Assembly: GCF_947255105.1 (NCBI RefSeq)
Contig: NZ_CAMYFP010000002.1
Span: forward strand, 99,817 to 163,816
Source: an uncultured Campylobacter sp.
Lineage (GTDB): Bacteria; Campylobacterota; Campylobacteria; Campylobacterales; Campylobacteraceae
Direction of reading: 5' to 3'
DNA: 64,000 nt
Under the pieces are notes generated by a model, which saw only the letters and a program-made list of their open reading frames with translations, was not told the origin of the DNA and searched no databases. Positions within the stretch are counted from its first letter, which is position 1. Each line of letters starts with the position of its first letter. Positions 25,842-35,076 of the stretch are shown in pieces. The translations under genes and the position numbers were made by a program.

Positions 25842-26756
25842 ATGAAAAAAATATTTTTTAGCTTTTTTATTGTTGTTGGAATTTGTCTTGCAAATGAGTC
25901 TATTGGTGGCTCAAATTTGGCTATTGAGGGCAACTTAAGCAGCAATGAAGCTAACAGCACAAATGTTAGTTATGAAGCAAACGACACAAATAAGGCAATA
26001 GTTGAAGCTAACATAACAGCTAAGAGCAATATAGCAGAGTCAAATTTAAGTCCAAAAACAGATGAAAACGATAGTTTGCAGAGTATAGAGGCTCCGGATT
26101 TAGCCATCAAAAGCGTAGATTTTACACTTTATGGGCTTTATGAAAATGCCGATTTTGTTGTTAAATTTGTTATTTATATTTTAGTTATTTTTTCTTTTGT
26201 TACTTGGGCGATCTTTTTAGCAAAAATCTTTGAGTTTAGAGCCTATCAAAAGATTATAAAGTCCGATTTTGCCCATATAAAAGACGCTGTTTTTTTAGAT
26301 GATTTACCAAATTTAAGTGGCAAAAGTTTTATGACGCTCTTTAAAAACGAAGCCACTAGCGAAATAACAAAGTCATTTGGTTTGGATGGTGCAAAAGAAA
26401 GGATTAGAGCCTGCTTTGAAATAAAGATAAACTCAACTATCTCTCAAGCTAGAAATTTGACTATAGCTTTGGCAAGCATTGGCTCATCGGCTCCATTTAT
26501 TGGACTTTTTGGCACTGTTTGGGGGATAATGAACTCATTTATTGGCATTGCAAACTCCAACGACACAGGACTTGACGTGGTAGCTCCAGGTATCGCAGAG
26601 GCACTTTTTGCCACTGCTTTTGGACTGGCTGCTGCAATTCCTGCTGTGCTTTTTTATAACTATATCACAAGAAAAACAGCCAAATTTGCAAATGAAATTG
26701 ATGAGATTGCAACTGCCATCTATCTCATCGCCGATAGAACTTTGGATAAAAAATGA
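25842..26756 (+). CDS. exbB: ExbB proton channel protein with N-terminal extension
   Basis: 304 residues. A signal peptide (MKKIFFSFFIVVGICLA) is followed by about 75 residues rich in Asn, Ser and Glu, then the ExbB core: first helix KFVIYILVIFSFVTWAIFLA (about 108-127), and the conserved SSAPFIGLFGTVWGIMNSFI and GLDVVAPGIAEALFATAFGL region with two more helices. It works with ExbD and TonB to energise outer membrane receptors. The extension is longer than the roughly 140-240 residue ExbB proteins usually seen but resembles extended forms in other proteobacteria. Confidence 0.93.
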   Translation: MKKIFFSFFIVVGICLANESIGGSNLAIEGNLSSNEANSTNVSYEANDTNKAIVEANITAKSNIAESNLSPKTDENDSLQSIEAPDLAIKSVDFTLYGLYENADFVVKFVIYILVIFSFVTWAIFLAKIFEFRAYQKIIKSDFAHIKDAVFLDDLPNLSGKSFMTLFKNEATSEITKSFGLDGAKERIRACFEIKINSTISQARNLTIALASIGSSAPFIGLFGTVWGIMNSFIGIANSNDTGLDVVAPGIAEALFATAFGLAAAIPAVLFYNYITRKTAKFANEIDEIATAIYLIADRTLDKK

Positions 26757-27157
26757 TTAAGCACGATATTCAAAAAGAGCTAAATGAGATAAATGTAACA
26801 CCATTTATCGATGTAATGTTGGTTTTGCTAATTGTTTTTATGGTTGTAACGCCACTTATGACAACCTCTGTCAAGGTTGAGCTTCCAAAATCAAGCCAAA
26901 ACCTAAAACAAGACAAAGAGAAAAAGCCACTAATTTTATCGATTGATAGGGAAAATAAGCTATTTTTAGATGATGAAGCTATAAATTTGGAGAGCCTAAA
27001 GGAGATTTTATTTGCCAAGACAGGTGGAAATTTTGACGAAGTGATCTATTTTTATGTCGATAAAAGCGTAGAATACGAAGTGCTAATAGGTGCCATAAAC
27101 AACATAAAAACACTTGGATATTCCAAAATCGCGCTCTCATCAAAGTTAGATAATTAA
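26753..27157 (+). CDS. exbD: ExbD/TolR-family energy transducer component
   Basis: 134 residues: cytoplasmic N-terminus ELNEINVTPFIDVMLVLLIV with the conserved Asp in the single membrane helix (about residue 19), then a periplasmic domain. It overlaps exbB by 4 bases and ends 4 bases before tonB. It forms the proton-driven motor with ExbB. Confidence 0.95.
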   Translation: MIKHDIQKELNEINVTPFIDVMLVLLIVFMVVTPLMTTSVKVELPKSSQNLKQDKEKKPLILSIDRENKLFLDDEAINLESLKEILFAKTGGNFDEVIYFYVDKSVEYEVLIGAINNIKTLGYSKIALSSKLDN

Positions 27158-27161
27158 TACT

Positions 27162-28028
27162 ATGCAAAATAGCAATCTCATCACTGGCATTATCGGCTCG
27201 CTCTTTTTACACGCATCGGTGCTATTTGTCTTTTTGTATAGTCCTTATAAGCCAAGTTTAAGCGGCGGACAGATAGGCGATATAGGGGATTTTGAGTCTG
27301 TTATGATAGTTTCTGATTTGCCAGTTGGAAAGATTGAAGAGATTAGTATAGATCAGATAAAAGCTATGCAAAATTATGAGGCATCACCAGATATAGATGA
27401 GGCAAAGAGCGATATAACAGAGCCTATAAAAGATGAAAAGATATCAAACTCGATTAGTGATTTGGAGATACCAAGCGAGATAGAGATTGCAAAAGCCCAA
27501 AAAATTTCACCAAAAATAGCTAAAAAAGTGCAAAAAAATAAGCTAAAAAAGAGTGTAAAAAAGGAGAAAAAAAGAAGAGAGCTTGACAAAAATAAGCCCA
27601 TCTCTCACATAAGTGGAGAGGTAAATTCCATAGCCAAAGGTAGCCATTCAAGCGTTCCAGTTAAAGGAAGTGGTAAAAAAGTATCATCACCATCACCAGG
27701 AAGTGGCAATGGTAAAACTGCTAGTTGGCAAGGCTTGGTCAATGCTCATCTAAACAAAAGGAAAAAATATCCACTCTTTTCTCTTGCAAACTCACAAGAG
27801 GGAAGAGTTTTGCTCTCTGTAGAGATGGATGCAAATGGAAAAGTTATCGCGGTAAAGATAGCAAAAAAATCCAAATTTGAAGAGCTAAATAGAGCAGCAG
27901 TGGAGCTACTAAAACTCTCTTCACCTCTTCCAAAACCGCCAAAAAGCACAATGGGTGGAAAAAAGAGTATAATTTTAAGAATGCCAATAGAATACGACAT
28001 AAAAAAGTATAAAAAGTCTTTAAGATAG
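27162..28028 (+). CDS. tonB: TonB energy transducer
   Basis: 288 residues with an N-terminal membrane helix (LITGIIGSLFLHASVLFVFL), a long Lys/Glu/Ser-rich periplasmic linker (about 85-165) and a C-terminal TonB domain. The C-terminal domain shows KRKKYPLFSLANSQEGRVLL and VIAVKIAKKSKFEELNRAAV. It links ExbBD to the TonB boxes of receptors. The linker is Lys-rich rather than Pro-rich as in E. coli TonB. One of two tonB genes in the window. Confidence 0.92.
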   Translation: MQNSNLITGIIGSLFLHASVLFVFLYSPYKPSLSGGQIGDIGDFESVMIVSDLPVGKIEEISIDQIKAMQNYEASPDIDEAKSDITEPIKDEKISNSISDLEIPSEIEIAKAQKISPKIAKKVQKNKLKKSVKKEKKRRELDKNKPISHISGEVNSIAKGSHSSVPVKGSGKKVSSPSPGSGNGKTASWQGLVNAHLNKRKKYPLFSLANSQEGRVLLSVEMDANGKVIAVKIAKKSKFEELNRAAVELLKLSSPLPKPPKSTMGGKKSIILRMPIEYDIKKYKKSLR

Positions 28029-28036
28029 GGTAAATT

Positions 28037-29596
28037 TTGATAAAAAACTACATTTATAAATTTAGTATCATTTTTGTTCTCTCGCTTATTTTTGGTGGGC
28101 TAAATATCGCAATTTTGGCATATATCAACAAATTCATCTTAAATTTAACAGAGCCAAATTTAAAAATAATGCTCTTTTTTGCAGCTCTTATACTCTTTTT
28201 TTTCATTGCAACATTTTTTATAAGAGTAGTTATAACTAAGATAAACAATATCATTATTTATGAATTAAGGGTTAAATTTGTGCTCAAAGTCTTAAATACA
28301 AAGATGATTTTTGATGAAAATAAGCCCAAAATTTTAGCCTCACTTTCCAAAGATATTGGCAGCATTTCAAATGGTTTTATGCGTCTAAGTGACGCAGTTC
28401 AGGGATTTGTTTTGGTCATTTTGTCGCTAGCTTATTTTTATTATCTATCAAAAGAGATGTTTTTATTCGTATTTTTGTGGTTTGGCTTGATATTTGTCTT
28501 AACTTATATTTTTATAGGCAAAGCAAGGACTAGCTACGCTTCTTCAAGAAAATTTGATGATGATTTATATAAAAGTTATGAGACGCTTTTAGGCGGTTTT
28601 AGGGAACTTCGCATAAGTAAAAAGAGAGAAGATAGCTTTTTGGCCACCTTTTTTCAAGAGGCAACTTCTCAAAAAAACGCCAACATAAAAGCAGAAATTT
28701 ATGGCAACCTATCAAGTAATTTTTTAAATGTAATGATGCTTTTTGGGATTGGTTTTATCATGTTTTTATCGCTTGGTTTGGGAGTTTCAGACTTCAAAAC
28801 AGCAACTACCATAAGCCTTTCTATGATGTTTTTAAGAGCGCCTTTTATGATGGCTGTCTCATCGATACCTTCTATTTTGGTTGCGCTTATCTCCATAAAA
28901 AAGATAAAAGAGCTTAAATTTGATGAGATAAAAGAGTCATTTGGCAACCAAACTGCGATGAAATGGAGTAGGCTATTTTTAAAAGATATTGATTTTGCCT
29001 ATTTGGATAAGAAAATTTTAAATGGTCTAAGCTTAACAATCAAAAAAGATAAAATCATCTTTTTAGTAGGTAAAAATGGCTCTGGCAAATCCACTCTATT
29101 TTCGATATTGTGCGGACTTTTAACTCCACAAAGAGGCGAGATTTGGATAGATGAAAAAAGGTTATGCGATGAAGACTTAAGAGCTTTTCAAAACAGCATA
29201 GCAGTTGTTTTTAGCGACTTTTTTTTATTTGGCGAGATACTTAATTGCGATGAGAGTTTTATTGACTTTTGGCTTGAGAAACTAAAACTTAAAGATAAAT
29301 TTAACTTAAATTTGGAAAAAAATAGCTTTAAATTTAGTAGCTTCAACCTCTCAACAGGGCAAAAAAAGCGTCTTGCTTTGCTTGAAGTTTTGGCCTTAGA
29401 GAAAGATTTTTTAATGCTTGATGAGTTTGGTGCAGATCAAGATCCTGAGTTTAGAGAGTATTTTTATAAAGAAATTTTGCCATTTTTAAAAAATAAGGGA
29501 GTTGGTATTTTTGCTATAAGTCACGATGATAGATATTTTAAATTTGCAGATGAAATTTACAAAATGAGCGATGGAAAGGCACTTCAAATAAAATGA
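28037..29596 (+). CDS. SyrD/PvdE/YojI-type ABC exporter (fused membrane and ATPase domains)
   Basis: 519 residues from a TTG with AGGG seven bases upstream. Six hydrophobic segments occupy about 1-310; the ATPase domain has Walker A VGKNGSGKST (about 348-357), signature LSTGQKKRLALLEVL (about 440) and Walker B FLMLDEFGADQDP with switch ISHD. The Gln/Thr signature LSTGQKKRLA is typical of the cyclic-peptide exporter family, which includes pyoverdine precursor exporter PvdE and microcin-exporting YojI. It directly follows tonB, so a role in iron-chelator or peptide export is possible, but no biosynthesis gene is near. It ends 21 bases before the convergent hutX-like gene. Confidence 0.85.
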   Translation: MIKNYIYKFSIIFVLSLIFGGLNIAILAYINKFILNLTEPNLKIMLFFAALILFFFIATFFIRVVITKINNIIIYELRVKFVLKVLNTKMIFDENKPKILASLSKDIGSISNGFMRLSDAVQGFVLVILSLAYFYYLSKEMFLFVFLWFGLIFVLTYIFIGKARTSYASSRKFDDDLYKSYETLLGGFRELRISKKREDSFLATFFQEATSQKNANIKAEIYGNLSSNFLNVMMLFGIGFIMFLSLGLGVSDFKTATTISLSMMFLRAPFMMAVSSIPSILVALISIKKIKELKFDEIKESFGNQTAMKWSRLFLKDIDFAYLDKKILNGLSLTIKKDKIIFLVGKNGSGKSTLFSILCGLLTPQRGEIWIDEKRLCDEDLRAFQNSIAVVFSDFFLFGEILNCDESFIDFWLEKLKLKDKFNLNLEKNSFKFSSFNLSTGQKKRLALLEVLALEKDFLMLDEFGADQDPEFREYFYKEILPFLKNKGVGIFAISHDDRYFKFADEIYKMSDGKALQIK

Positions 29597-29617
29597 GTGC
29601 CACGCCCACCAAAGTTT

Positions 29618-30112
29618 TTAAAACTTATTTTTCAATCTTAAAAACTTTTCAACTTGCTCTTCTTTTAGCTCTCTTTTCTCGTCTCTACTTAGATAAAACT
29701 TAAAAATAGTTTCATTTTTCTCATTGTAAAAATGAACGCTATGACCCAAAACTCCCATAAATTTAGTGGATACAAAACCTATCTTTTTGACGCTATCTTC
29801 TTTTAAATGTCCGCCAAGATATCCCATCGCACCGCTGAAATTTAGATATCCTCTTGCTTTTTTGGGTGGATTTATTTTAGACTTGAACTCGATTATAAAC
29901 TCAGGTGTATTTTTACAAAACATAACTTCGCCCCAAGTTGCAATCTCAGCCAAAATTGCCTCTAAATTTGAGCCGCAAATCTCTTTGAACTCCTCTTTTC
30001 CTCTAAATTTCAAAATCTCATATTCACTTACTTTTAGCTTCATCGCCGCCTCAATAACACTCATATTTTCATTCTCAAATAGAGCTTTAACCTCTTGTTC
30101 TAAATTTCTCAT
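29618..30112 (-). CDS. hutX: HutX/ChuX-family cytoplasmic heme carrier
   Basis: 164 residues. An N-terminal helical part with SVIEAAMKLKVSEYEILKF is followed by a strand-rich domain (EVMFCKNTPEFIIEFKSKI, GYLNFSGAMGYLGGHLKEDS, GHSVHFYNEKNETIFKFYLS). This is the layout of HutX/ChuX/HugX proteins, which bind heme and pass it to degrading enzymes. It faces the heme-uptake operon across a shared promoter region with a Fur palindrome. HugZ/ChuZ heme oxygenase was considered but the length and the split beta-barrel motifs of that family do not fit. Confidence 0.82.
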   Translation of the reverse strand: MRNLEQEVKALFENENMSVIEAAMKLKVSEYEILKFRGKEEFKEICGSNLEAILAEIATWGEVMFCKNTPEFIIEFKSKINPPKKARGYLNFSGAMGYLGGHLKEDSVKKIGFVSTKFMGVLGHSVHFYNEKNETIFKFYLSRDEKRELKEEQVEKFLRLKNKF

Positions 30113-30205
30113 TTATCTTCTCCTTTAGTCTAAAATAGATGATACTGGATATTATAATTAAAAAAATAGTTAAATAGGTAAATAAAAGCGAAAAATATTT
30201 TAATA

Positions 30206-30228
30206 ATTATGATTTTATTTATCATAAT
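30206..30228. promoter_or_regulatory. Candidate Fur operator between hutX and the heme-uptake operon
   Basis: ATTATGAT (30206-30213) and ATCATAAT (30221-30228) form a perfect inverted repeat around a 7-base spacer. The inner 15 bases match the Fur 7-1-7 pattern at 12 positions. It would control both divergent transcripts. Confidence 0.6.
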
Positions 30229-30293
30229 TTAAGCCGTAAATTTATATAATCAGCTTTGATTATTATATACTTTATCAATAAGGTTTGTTTTAT

Positions 30294-30908
30294 ATGTTTT
30301 ATTATATGCAAGTTGGCGGCATCTTTATGTGGCCTATCTTTTTTCTTGCTGTCCTATCTCTTGCTGCAGTTTTAGAAAAACTATTTTTATATTTTGTGAG
30401 ATTGAGGGATTTGGGTTCTAAATTTAAGTTAGATATCACCAAAAACTTAAACAACCAAACTTTTGAGAAAATAGGTGAAATTTATCAAAACTATAAAAAT
30501 CCACTGGCAAAAGTAGTTTGTGCAGCTTCTAACTTCTATCTAACCAACAAAAACATATCAAAAAGCGAGTATGAATTTCTAATCAAAACTATGATTGATG
30601 ATGAAATTTCAAAACTTGAAAAAAACAACTGGATTTTAGGTATCTGCATAAGTGCATCGCCACAACTTGGGCTACTTGGCACAATTGTTGGAATGATAAA
30701 GTCTTTTGGCGCGCTAAGTGCTGCAGGTGATCCAACCTTGGTTGCAGGCGGAATTTCTGAAGCGCTCTATACAACAGCTTTTGGGCTTTTGGTTGCAATA
30801 CCAGCTTTGGTTTTTCACGTCTATTTTATAAATAAAAATGACTCAATTATGGAAAACTTGGAAAAGATAGAGTTTTTGCTCTTAAAAAAGTTTGAAGGCC
30901 TTAGATGA
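30294..30908 (+). CDS. exbB: Second ExbB-family proton channel protein
   Basis: About 204 residues starting at the ATG ten bases after AAGG; a TTG at 30285 and an ATG at 30306 are alternatives. First helix GGIFMWPIFFLAVLSLAAVL; the paired helices include SASPQLGLLGTIVGMIKSFG and GGISEALYTTAFGLLVAIPA, the family core. Unlike the exbB at 25842 it has no long exported extension. First gene of the heme operon and overlaps exbD by 4 bases. Confidence 0.92.
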   Translation: MFYYMQVGGIFMWPIFFLAVLSLAAVLEKLFLYFVRLRDLGSKFKLDITKNLNNQTFEKIGEIYQNYKNPLAKVVCAASNFYLTNKNISKSEYEFLIKTMIDDEISKLEKNNWILGICISASPQLGLLGTIVGMIKSFGALSAAGDPTLVAGGISEALYTTAFGLLVAIPALVFHVYFINKNDSIMENLEKIEFLLLKKFEGLR

Positions 30909-31315
30909 GAAGAGTAAGAAGACGCAATTTTTATAGCATCTCCATAATAAATTTAATAGACATAATATTTATTTTGCTTATATTTTTTATGATTACGACC
31001 ACTTTTAAGCAAACTGAAAGCTTGGATATAAATTTGCCAAAAAGCAAAACCTCTTTTAATAAAAATAGCGATGTAAATGTTGTAATTTTTTATGATTTAA
31101 ATGAAAAAATCACTATAAAAACTGATAATAAAGTCCTATTTAGCTCAAATTTAGATGATCTATCAAAAGAGATAGGTGAGCTAAATTTAAACACATTCAA
31201 AGCAGTTCATCTAAGTGCTGATAGCAAACTTGACTATGGAAAGATAGTAAATTTAATGTCAATCTTAAAAGAAAATAAAATCAAAAATTTAAATTTAGAT
31301 ATAGAAAAATTTTAA
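30905..31315 (+). CDS. exbD: Second ExbD-family protein
   Basis: 136 residues with an Arg-rich cytoplasmic start (MRRVRRRNFYSISIINLID), the single membrane helix IIFILLIFFMITTTF preceded by the conserved Asp (about residue 19), and a periplasmic domain beginning ESLDINLPKSKTS. Companion of the ExbB just upstream; a receptor gene follows 11 bases later. Confidence 0.93.
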   Translation: MRRVRRRNFYSISIINLIDIIFILLIFFMITTTFKQTESLDINLPKSKTSFNKNSDVNVVIFYDLNEKITIKTDNKVLFSSNLDDLSKEIGELNLNTFKAVHLSADSKLDYGKIVNLMSILKENKIKNLNLDIEKF

Positions 31316-31326
31316 AAAGGAGCATT

Positions 31327-33342
31327 ATGCGTAAAGTTTTAGTTTATAGTATTGTTTTGCAATCTTTACTTTTTGCAGATACAAGGCTTGAGACAAGTAT
31401 CATCTCTACAACGGGTTTTGAGGACACTTTGGCAAATGAGGTAAGAAATGTTAATGTTATCACAAAAGATGATATCCAAAAGAGAGGTTATAAAAGCCTA
31501 AGAGATCTGTTTAAAAATACTCCAAGTATCTATATGTCTAAAAAAGCCTTTGGCGATGTTATCGATATGCGTGGTCAAGGCGAAAAGGCAAATACCAATG
31601 TCCAAATCATGATAAATGGCGTGGCGATGAATATGACTGATTCATCTCATACCTCTATGCCTTTTGATGCTATTAATGTAGATGATATTGAGCGTATTGA
31701 GATTCTTCCAGGTGGTGGATCTGTGCTTTATGGAAGTGGCACACAAGGTGGAATTATCAATATAATTACCAAAAAAACAAGGCAAGATTTCTATGCCAAT
31801 ATAGCATCAAGATATCAAAGTGGAGGTTCGATAAATGCTAGGTTCAATATCGGTGCAATGGCAACTGATAGGCTATTTTTAAGGGCTAGTGTTTTAAAAG
31901 ATAAGAGCAACGGCTATAGATATGGCGAAAAAAGCAATGGTGCATATGGCAGTTTTGGGTTGGATTATCAACTAGGCGACAACCAAAACTTAAGTCTTGA
32001 TTTTTCTCACTATAGCGGCGATCAAACAGTAGCTGGTGGAGTAAGTAAAAAAGAGCTTGATAAAAACAGAAGAGCAACTGATGGTTCATACTCTACGACA
32101 GATATAAAAATGACAAATTTAAATTTAGACTATGGCATTAAATTTAACGACAGCTGGCAGTTTAATACAACTCCTTTCTACCAAAAAACCAAGTTTCAAC
32201 CAAAAGGTAGTGTTTCTGGTTTTGAAGATAAAAAAATTGGTGCTAGAAATAAGGTAAAGTATAACTATGAGAGTGGAAATTTAATATTTGGTTATGACTT
32301 TATTTACAACAAAGGCATAAATGATGGGCATTTTGACTATATGATACCAGGGCGACCAGGAACGCCACCAATGCGTTATGTAAGCACTTCAAAAGGCTCT
32401 ACCAAAAAAATCACAAATTCATTTTTCATACAAAATTTATTTGAGATGACAGATAACTTTTCTCTAACTACTGGCTATAGATTTGACCATGCAAGCTACA
32501 AAATCACAAAAGATACTCGCACAAAAATGGCTCCTCTTCCTGCATTTCCTACGACACCATTTAAGGTGGCTACTCTTGATCTAGAAAAGAGTGAAAACAA
32601 CCATGCTTTTGAAATAACCCCTAGTTTTGCCTATTCGGATACAGGAAAGGTCTATTTTAAATTTGAAAGAGGCTTTACTAGTCCATCAGCAAACAAAATG
32701 CAAAATAAAGACAGGGTAAAGGGATACTATCCAAGCAATATCAAATCAGAGAAATTTATAACCTATGAAGTTGGTGTGAGAGATTTGGTTTTGGAGCAGT
32801 TTTTTCAAGCAACAGCTTTTTATACAAAAAGCAAAGATGAGATAACAACCGATATGGTAGGCATGGGCGAGCAGTGGAAGCAATACAACATCGGAAAGAC
32901 TGAAAAATGGGGCTTGGAGATTGGTCTAGAACAAAGCTTGATAGCTGATAAGTTAAAGCTACAAGAGAGCTTTGCCTACACTAGCACAGAGGTTAAAGAT
33001 GCAGGTAAAAACAGGTGGATAAAAGTTGGCGAAGTTGTGCCAAATGTTCCAAAATATAAATTTACTCTTGGGGTTGATTTTGAGATAACTAACAATGTAA
33101 ATATTTTTAGCGATACCACCTTTTATGGTAGCCAAAAAAATAGCAGCTACGAGAAAATCTCATCATACAGCTTAACAGATATTGGTGCAAGATTTAAATA
33201 CAAAGGCTTTAGTCTAACAGCTGGAATTAACAATCTTTTTGATAAAGAATTTTATAACTCAGTCTCTGGAAAGGGAAACTATAAAATTTATTCTGTAGGC
33301 GATGGCAGAACTTATTATACGGAGTTTAAGTATGACTTCTAG
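31327..33342 (+). CDS. TonB-dependent outer membrane receptor of the heme locus
   Basis: 671 residues with a signal peptide (MRKVLVYSIVLQSLLFA). The plug reads TSIISTTGFEDTLANEVRNV with NVITKDDIQKRGYKSLRDLF, later INVDDIERIEILPGGGSVLYGS; the barrel ends in TYYTEFKYDF with terminal Phe. It probably takes up heme or a heme-like compound because hutX, a FecCD-type transporter and a HutW-like enzyme surround it. The classical FRAP/NPNL heme-receptor motifs are not evident, so heme specificity is inferred from context. Confidence 0.85.
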   Translation: MRKVLVYSIVLQSLLFADTRLETSIISTTGFEDTLANEVRNVNVITKDDIQKRGYKSLRDLFKNTPSIYMSKKAFGDVIDMRGQGEKANTNVQIMINGVAMNMTDSSHTSMPFDAINVDDIERIEILPGGGSVLYGSGTQGGIINIITKKTRQDFYANIASRYQSGGSINARFNIGAMATDRLFLRASVLKDKSNGYRYGEKSNGAYGSFGLDYQLGDNQNLSLDFSHYSGDQTVAGGVSKKELDKNRRATDGSYSTTDIKMTNLNLDYGIKFNDSWQFNTTPFYQKTKFQPKGSVSGFEDKKIGARNKVKYNYESGNLIFGYDFIYNKGINDGHFDYMIPGRPGTPPMRYVSTSKGSTKKITNSFFIQNLFEMTDNFSLTTGYRFDHASYKITKDTRTKMAPLPAFPTTPFKVATLDLEKSENNHAFEITPSFAYSDTGKVYFKFERGFTSPSANKMQNKDRVKGYYPSNIKSEKFITYEVGVRDLVLEQFFQATAFYTKSKDEITTDMVGMGEQWKQYNIGKTEKWGLEIGLEQSLIADKLKLQESFAYTSTEVKDAGKNRWIKVGEVVPNVPKYKFTLGVDFEITNNVNIFSDTTFYGSQKNSSYEKISSYSLTDIGARFKYKGFSLTAGINNLFDKEFYNSVSGKGNYKIYSVGDGRTYYTEFKYDF

Positions 33343-34306
33343 TCATAAAAAATATCTTTTGGTATTGATGGCAATTAGCTTTTTAGTTGCCATCATATCA
33401 GCTTGTATAGGAGGAGCTGATATTGGACTTAAGGATATTTTTGCCTATTTTAATGGAGATCTGTCAAAAAGCAAGGAGATTATTCTTTTAGAGATTAGAT
33501 TTCCAAGAATTTTAATGGCATTTTTAATAGGCATCTTACTTGCAACAAGTGGTGTTGTAACGCAAAATATCTTTTTAAATCCAGTAGCAGATCCCTACAT
33601 CATAGGAATTGCAGCCTCTGCAACTTTTGGAGCTGTCATAGCCTATCTTTTTAGAATGAGCGATATTTATTATGCTATCTTTGCATTTATCTCATCGGCA
33701 ATTTTATCCCTACTTATCTTTAAAATTTACACAAAAGCAAGAAATATCGCAACACTTTTGATAGTTGGTATTGCATTTTCATCTTTTTTGGGTGCTTTTA
33801 CCTCTTTTGCAACTTATATGATAGGAGAAGAGAGTTTTAAGATAGTTGCTTGGATGATGGGATATTTGGGTGGTGCTTCGTGGAGCAAAATCGCACTTTT
33901 GACGCCACCTTTGATCTTTACTTTTATCTATTTTCATTCAAAAAGATATGAGTTAAATATCCTTTTAAGTGGCGACGAAGAGGCAAAAAGCTTAGGCGTT
34001 GATGTTGATAATATCAAAAAAAGATTGCTTATCATCTCAGCTCTTGCAGTTAGTTTTAGCATCTCATTTACAGGAATGATTGGCTTTGTAGGACTTATTA
34101 TCCCGCATATCATAAGAATGCTTTTTCAAACTTCAAATAACGCCGTCATACTTCCATTTTCAGCACTCATTGGTGGGCTTTTTTTACTATTTTGCGATAT
34201 GCTTGGAAAAACTCTACTTGCCCCAACAGAGATACCAATAGGCGTAATTACCGCCTTTTTTGGTGCTCCATTTTTCCTATTTTTGGCTTTAAAAGGTGGT
34301 AGATAA
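33332..34306 (+). CDS. FecCD-family heme/siderophore ABC transporter permease
   Basis: About 324 residues from the ATG at 33332, which has CGGAG seven bases upstream; an earlier in-frame ATG at 33302 lies inside the receptor gene. Nine to ten hydrophobic segments. Family landmarks are LLEIRFPRILMAFLIGILLA, FLNPVADPYIIGIAASATFG and GFVGLIIPHIIRMLF. It forms the inner-membrane channel with the ATPase that shares its stop region (1-base overlap). Confidence 0.92.
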   Translation: MTSSHKKYLLVLMAISFLVAIISACIGGADIGLKDIFAYFNGDLSKSKEIILLEIRFPRILMAFLIGILLATSGVVTQNIFLNPVADPYIIGIAASATFGAVIAYLFRMSDIYYAIFAFISSAILSLLIFKIYTKARNIATLLIVGIAFSSFLGAFTSFATYMIGEESFKIVAWMMGYLGGASWSKIALLTPPLIFTFIYFHSKRYELNILLSGDEEAKSLGVDVDNIKKRLLIISALAVSFSISFTGMIGFVGLIIPHIIRMLFQTSNNAVILPFSALIGGLFLLFCDMLGKTLLAPTEIPIGVITAFFGAPFFLFLALKGGR

Positions 34307-35067
34307 TGGAAGTTAAAAATTTGGAGTTTTCTTTTTATAAAAAAGAGATTTTAAAAGGGCTAAATTTAACTGCAAAAAGAGGCGAATTTATAGGAATTTT
34401 AGGGCCAAATGGCTGTGGAAAAAGTACTCTTTTGAAAAATATCTTAAAGATTTATAAGCCAAAAAGTGGGATTATAACTCTAAAGGAGAAAAGTTTAAAA
34501 GAGTATTCCCAAAAAGAACTTAGCCAAATTTTGGGCTTTGTTCCACAAAAAAGTCAAATCTCAATGCCACTTTTAGTTGAAGATATCATCTTAATGGGAA
34601 GATACTCACATCTAAAAAGCTCATTTTATGGTTATGAGAAAAAAGATTTAGAGGCAGTTGATGAGATAATGAAGCTTTTAAATTTGGAAAATTTCAAAAA
34701 AAGAATTGCTTTTACGTTAAGTGGTGGCGAGTTTCAAAGAGTGATTTTAGCAAGAGCTTTGGTTGGAAAGCCTGAAATGTTGCTTCTTGATGAACCAACC
34801 TCGGCACTTGATCTAAACTATGCTGTAAATATTTTAAAGATTTGTAAAGCCATTGTCAAAAAGCAAAATATTGCCTGTGTTGTTGTACTTCACGATCTAA
34901 ATTTAGCTTCACTATTTTGCGACAAAATAATGTTTTTAAAAGATGGCAAAGTGGCTTATAATGGCACTGCTAAAGAGCTTTTTACAAAAGAGATATTAAA
35001 TGAAATTTACTCTTTAAAATGTGAAATATTAGAGCATGAAAACAGACCCGTTGTGGTTGCTATTTAA
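34306..35067 (+). CDS. Heme/siderophore ABC transporter ATP-binding protein
   Basis: 253 residues: Walker A GPNGCGKST (about 33-41), Q-loop FVPQKSQISMP, VEDIILMGRYSHLKS typical of FepC/HmuV-type ATPases, signature LSGGEFQRVILARAL, Walker B MLLLDEPTSALD and switch VLHD. It energises import through the FecCD permease. Confidence 0.94.
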   Translation: MEVKNLEFSFYKKEILKGLNLTAKRGEFIGILGPNGCGKSTLLKNILKIYKPKSGIITLKEKSLKEYSQKELSQILGFVPQKSQISMPLLVEDIILMGRYSHLKSSFYGYEKKDLEAVDEIMKLLNLENFKKRIAFTLSGGEFQRVILARALVGKPEMLLLDEPTSALDLNYAVNILKICKAIVKKQNIACVVVLHDLNLASLFCDKIMFLKDGKVAYNGTAKELFTKEILNEIYSLKCEILEHENRPVVVAI

Positions 35068-35076
35068 GGAGAAGAG

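Noticed and set aside
29618..30112. HugZ/ChuZ heme oxygenase
   Set aside because: The 164-residue length and strand pattern fit HutX/ChuX carriers; the longer split-barrel HugZ architecture is not visible.
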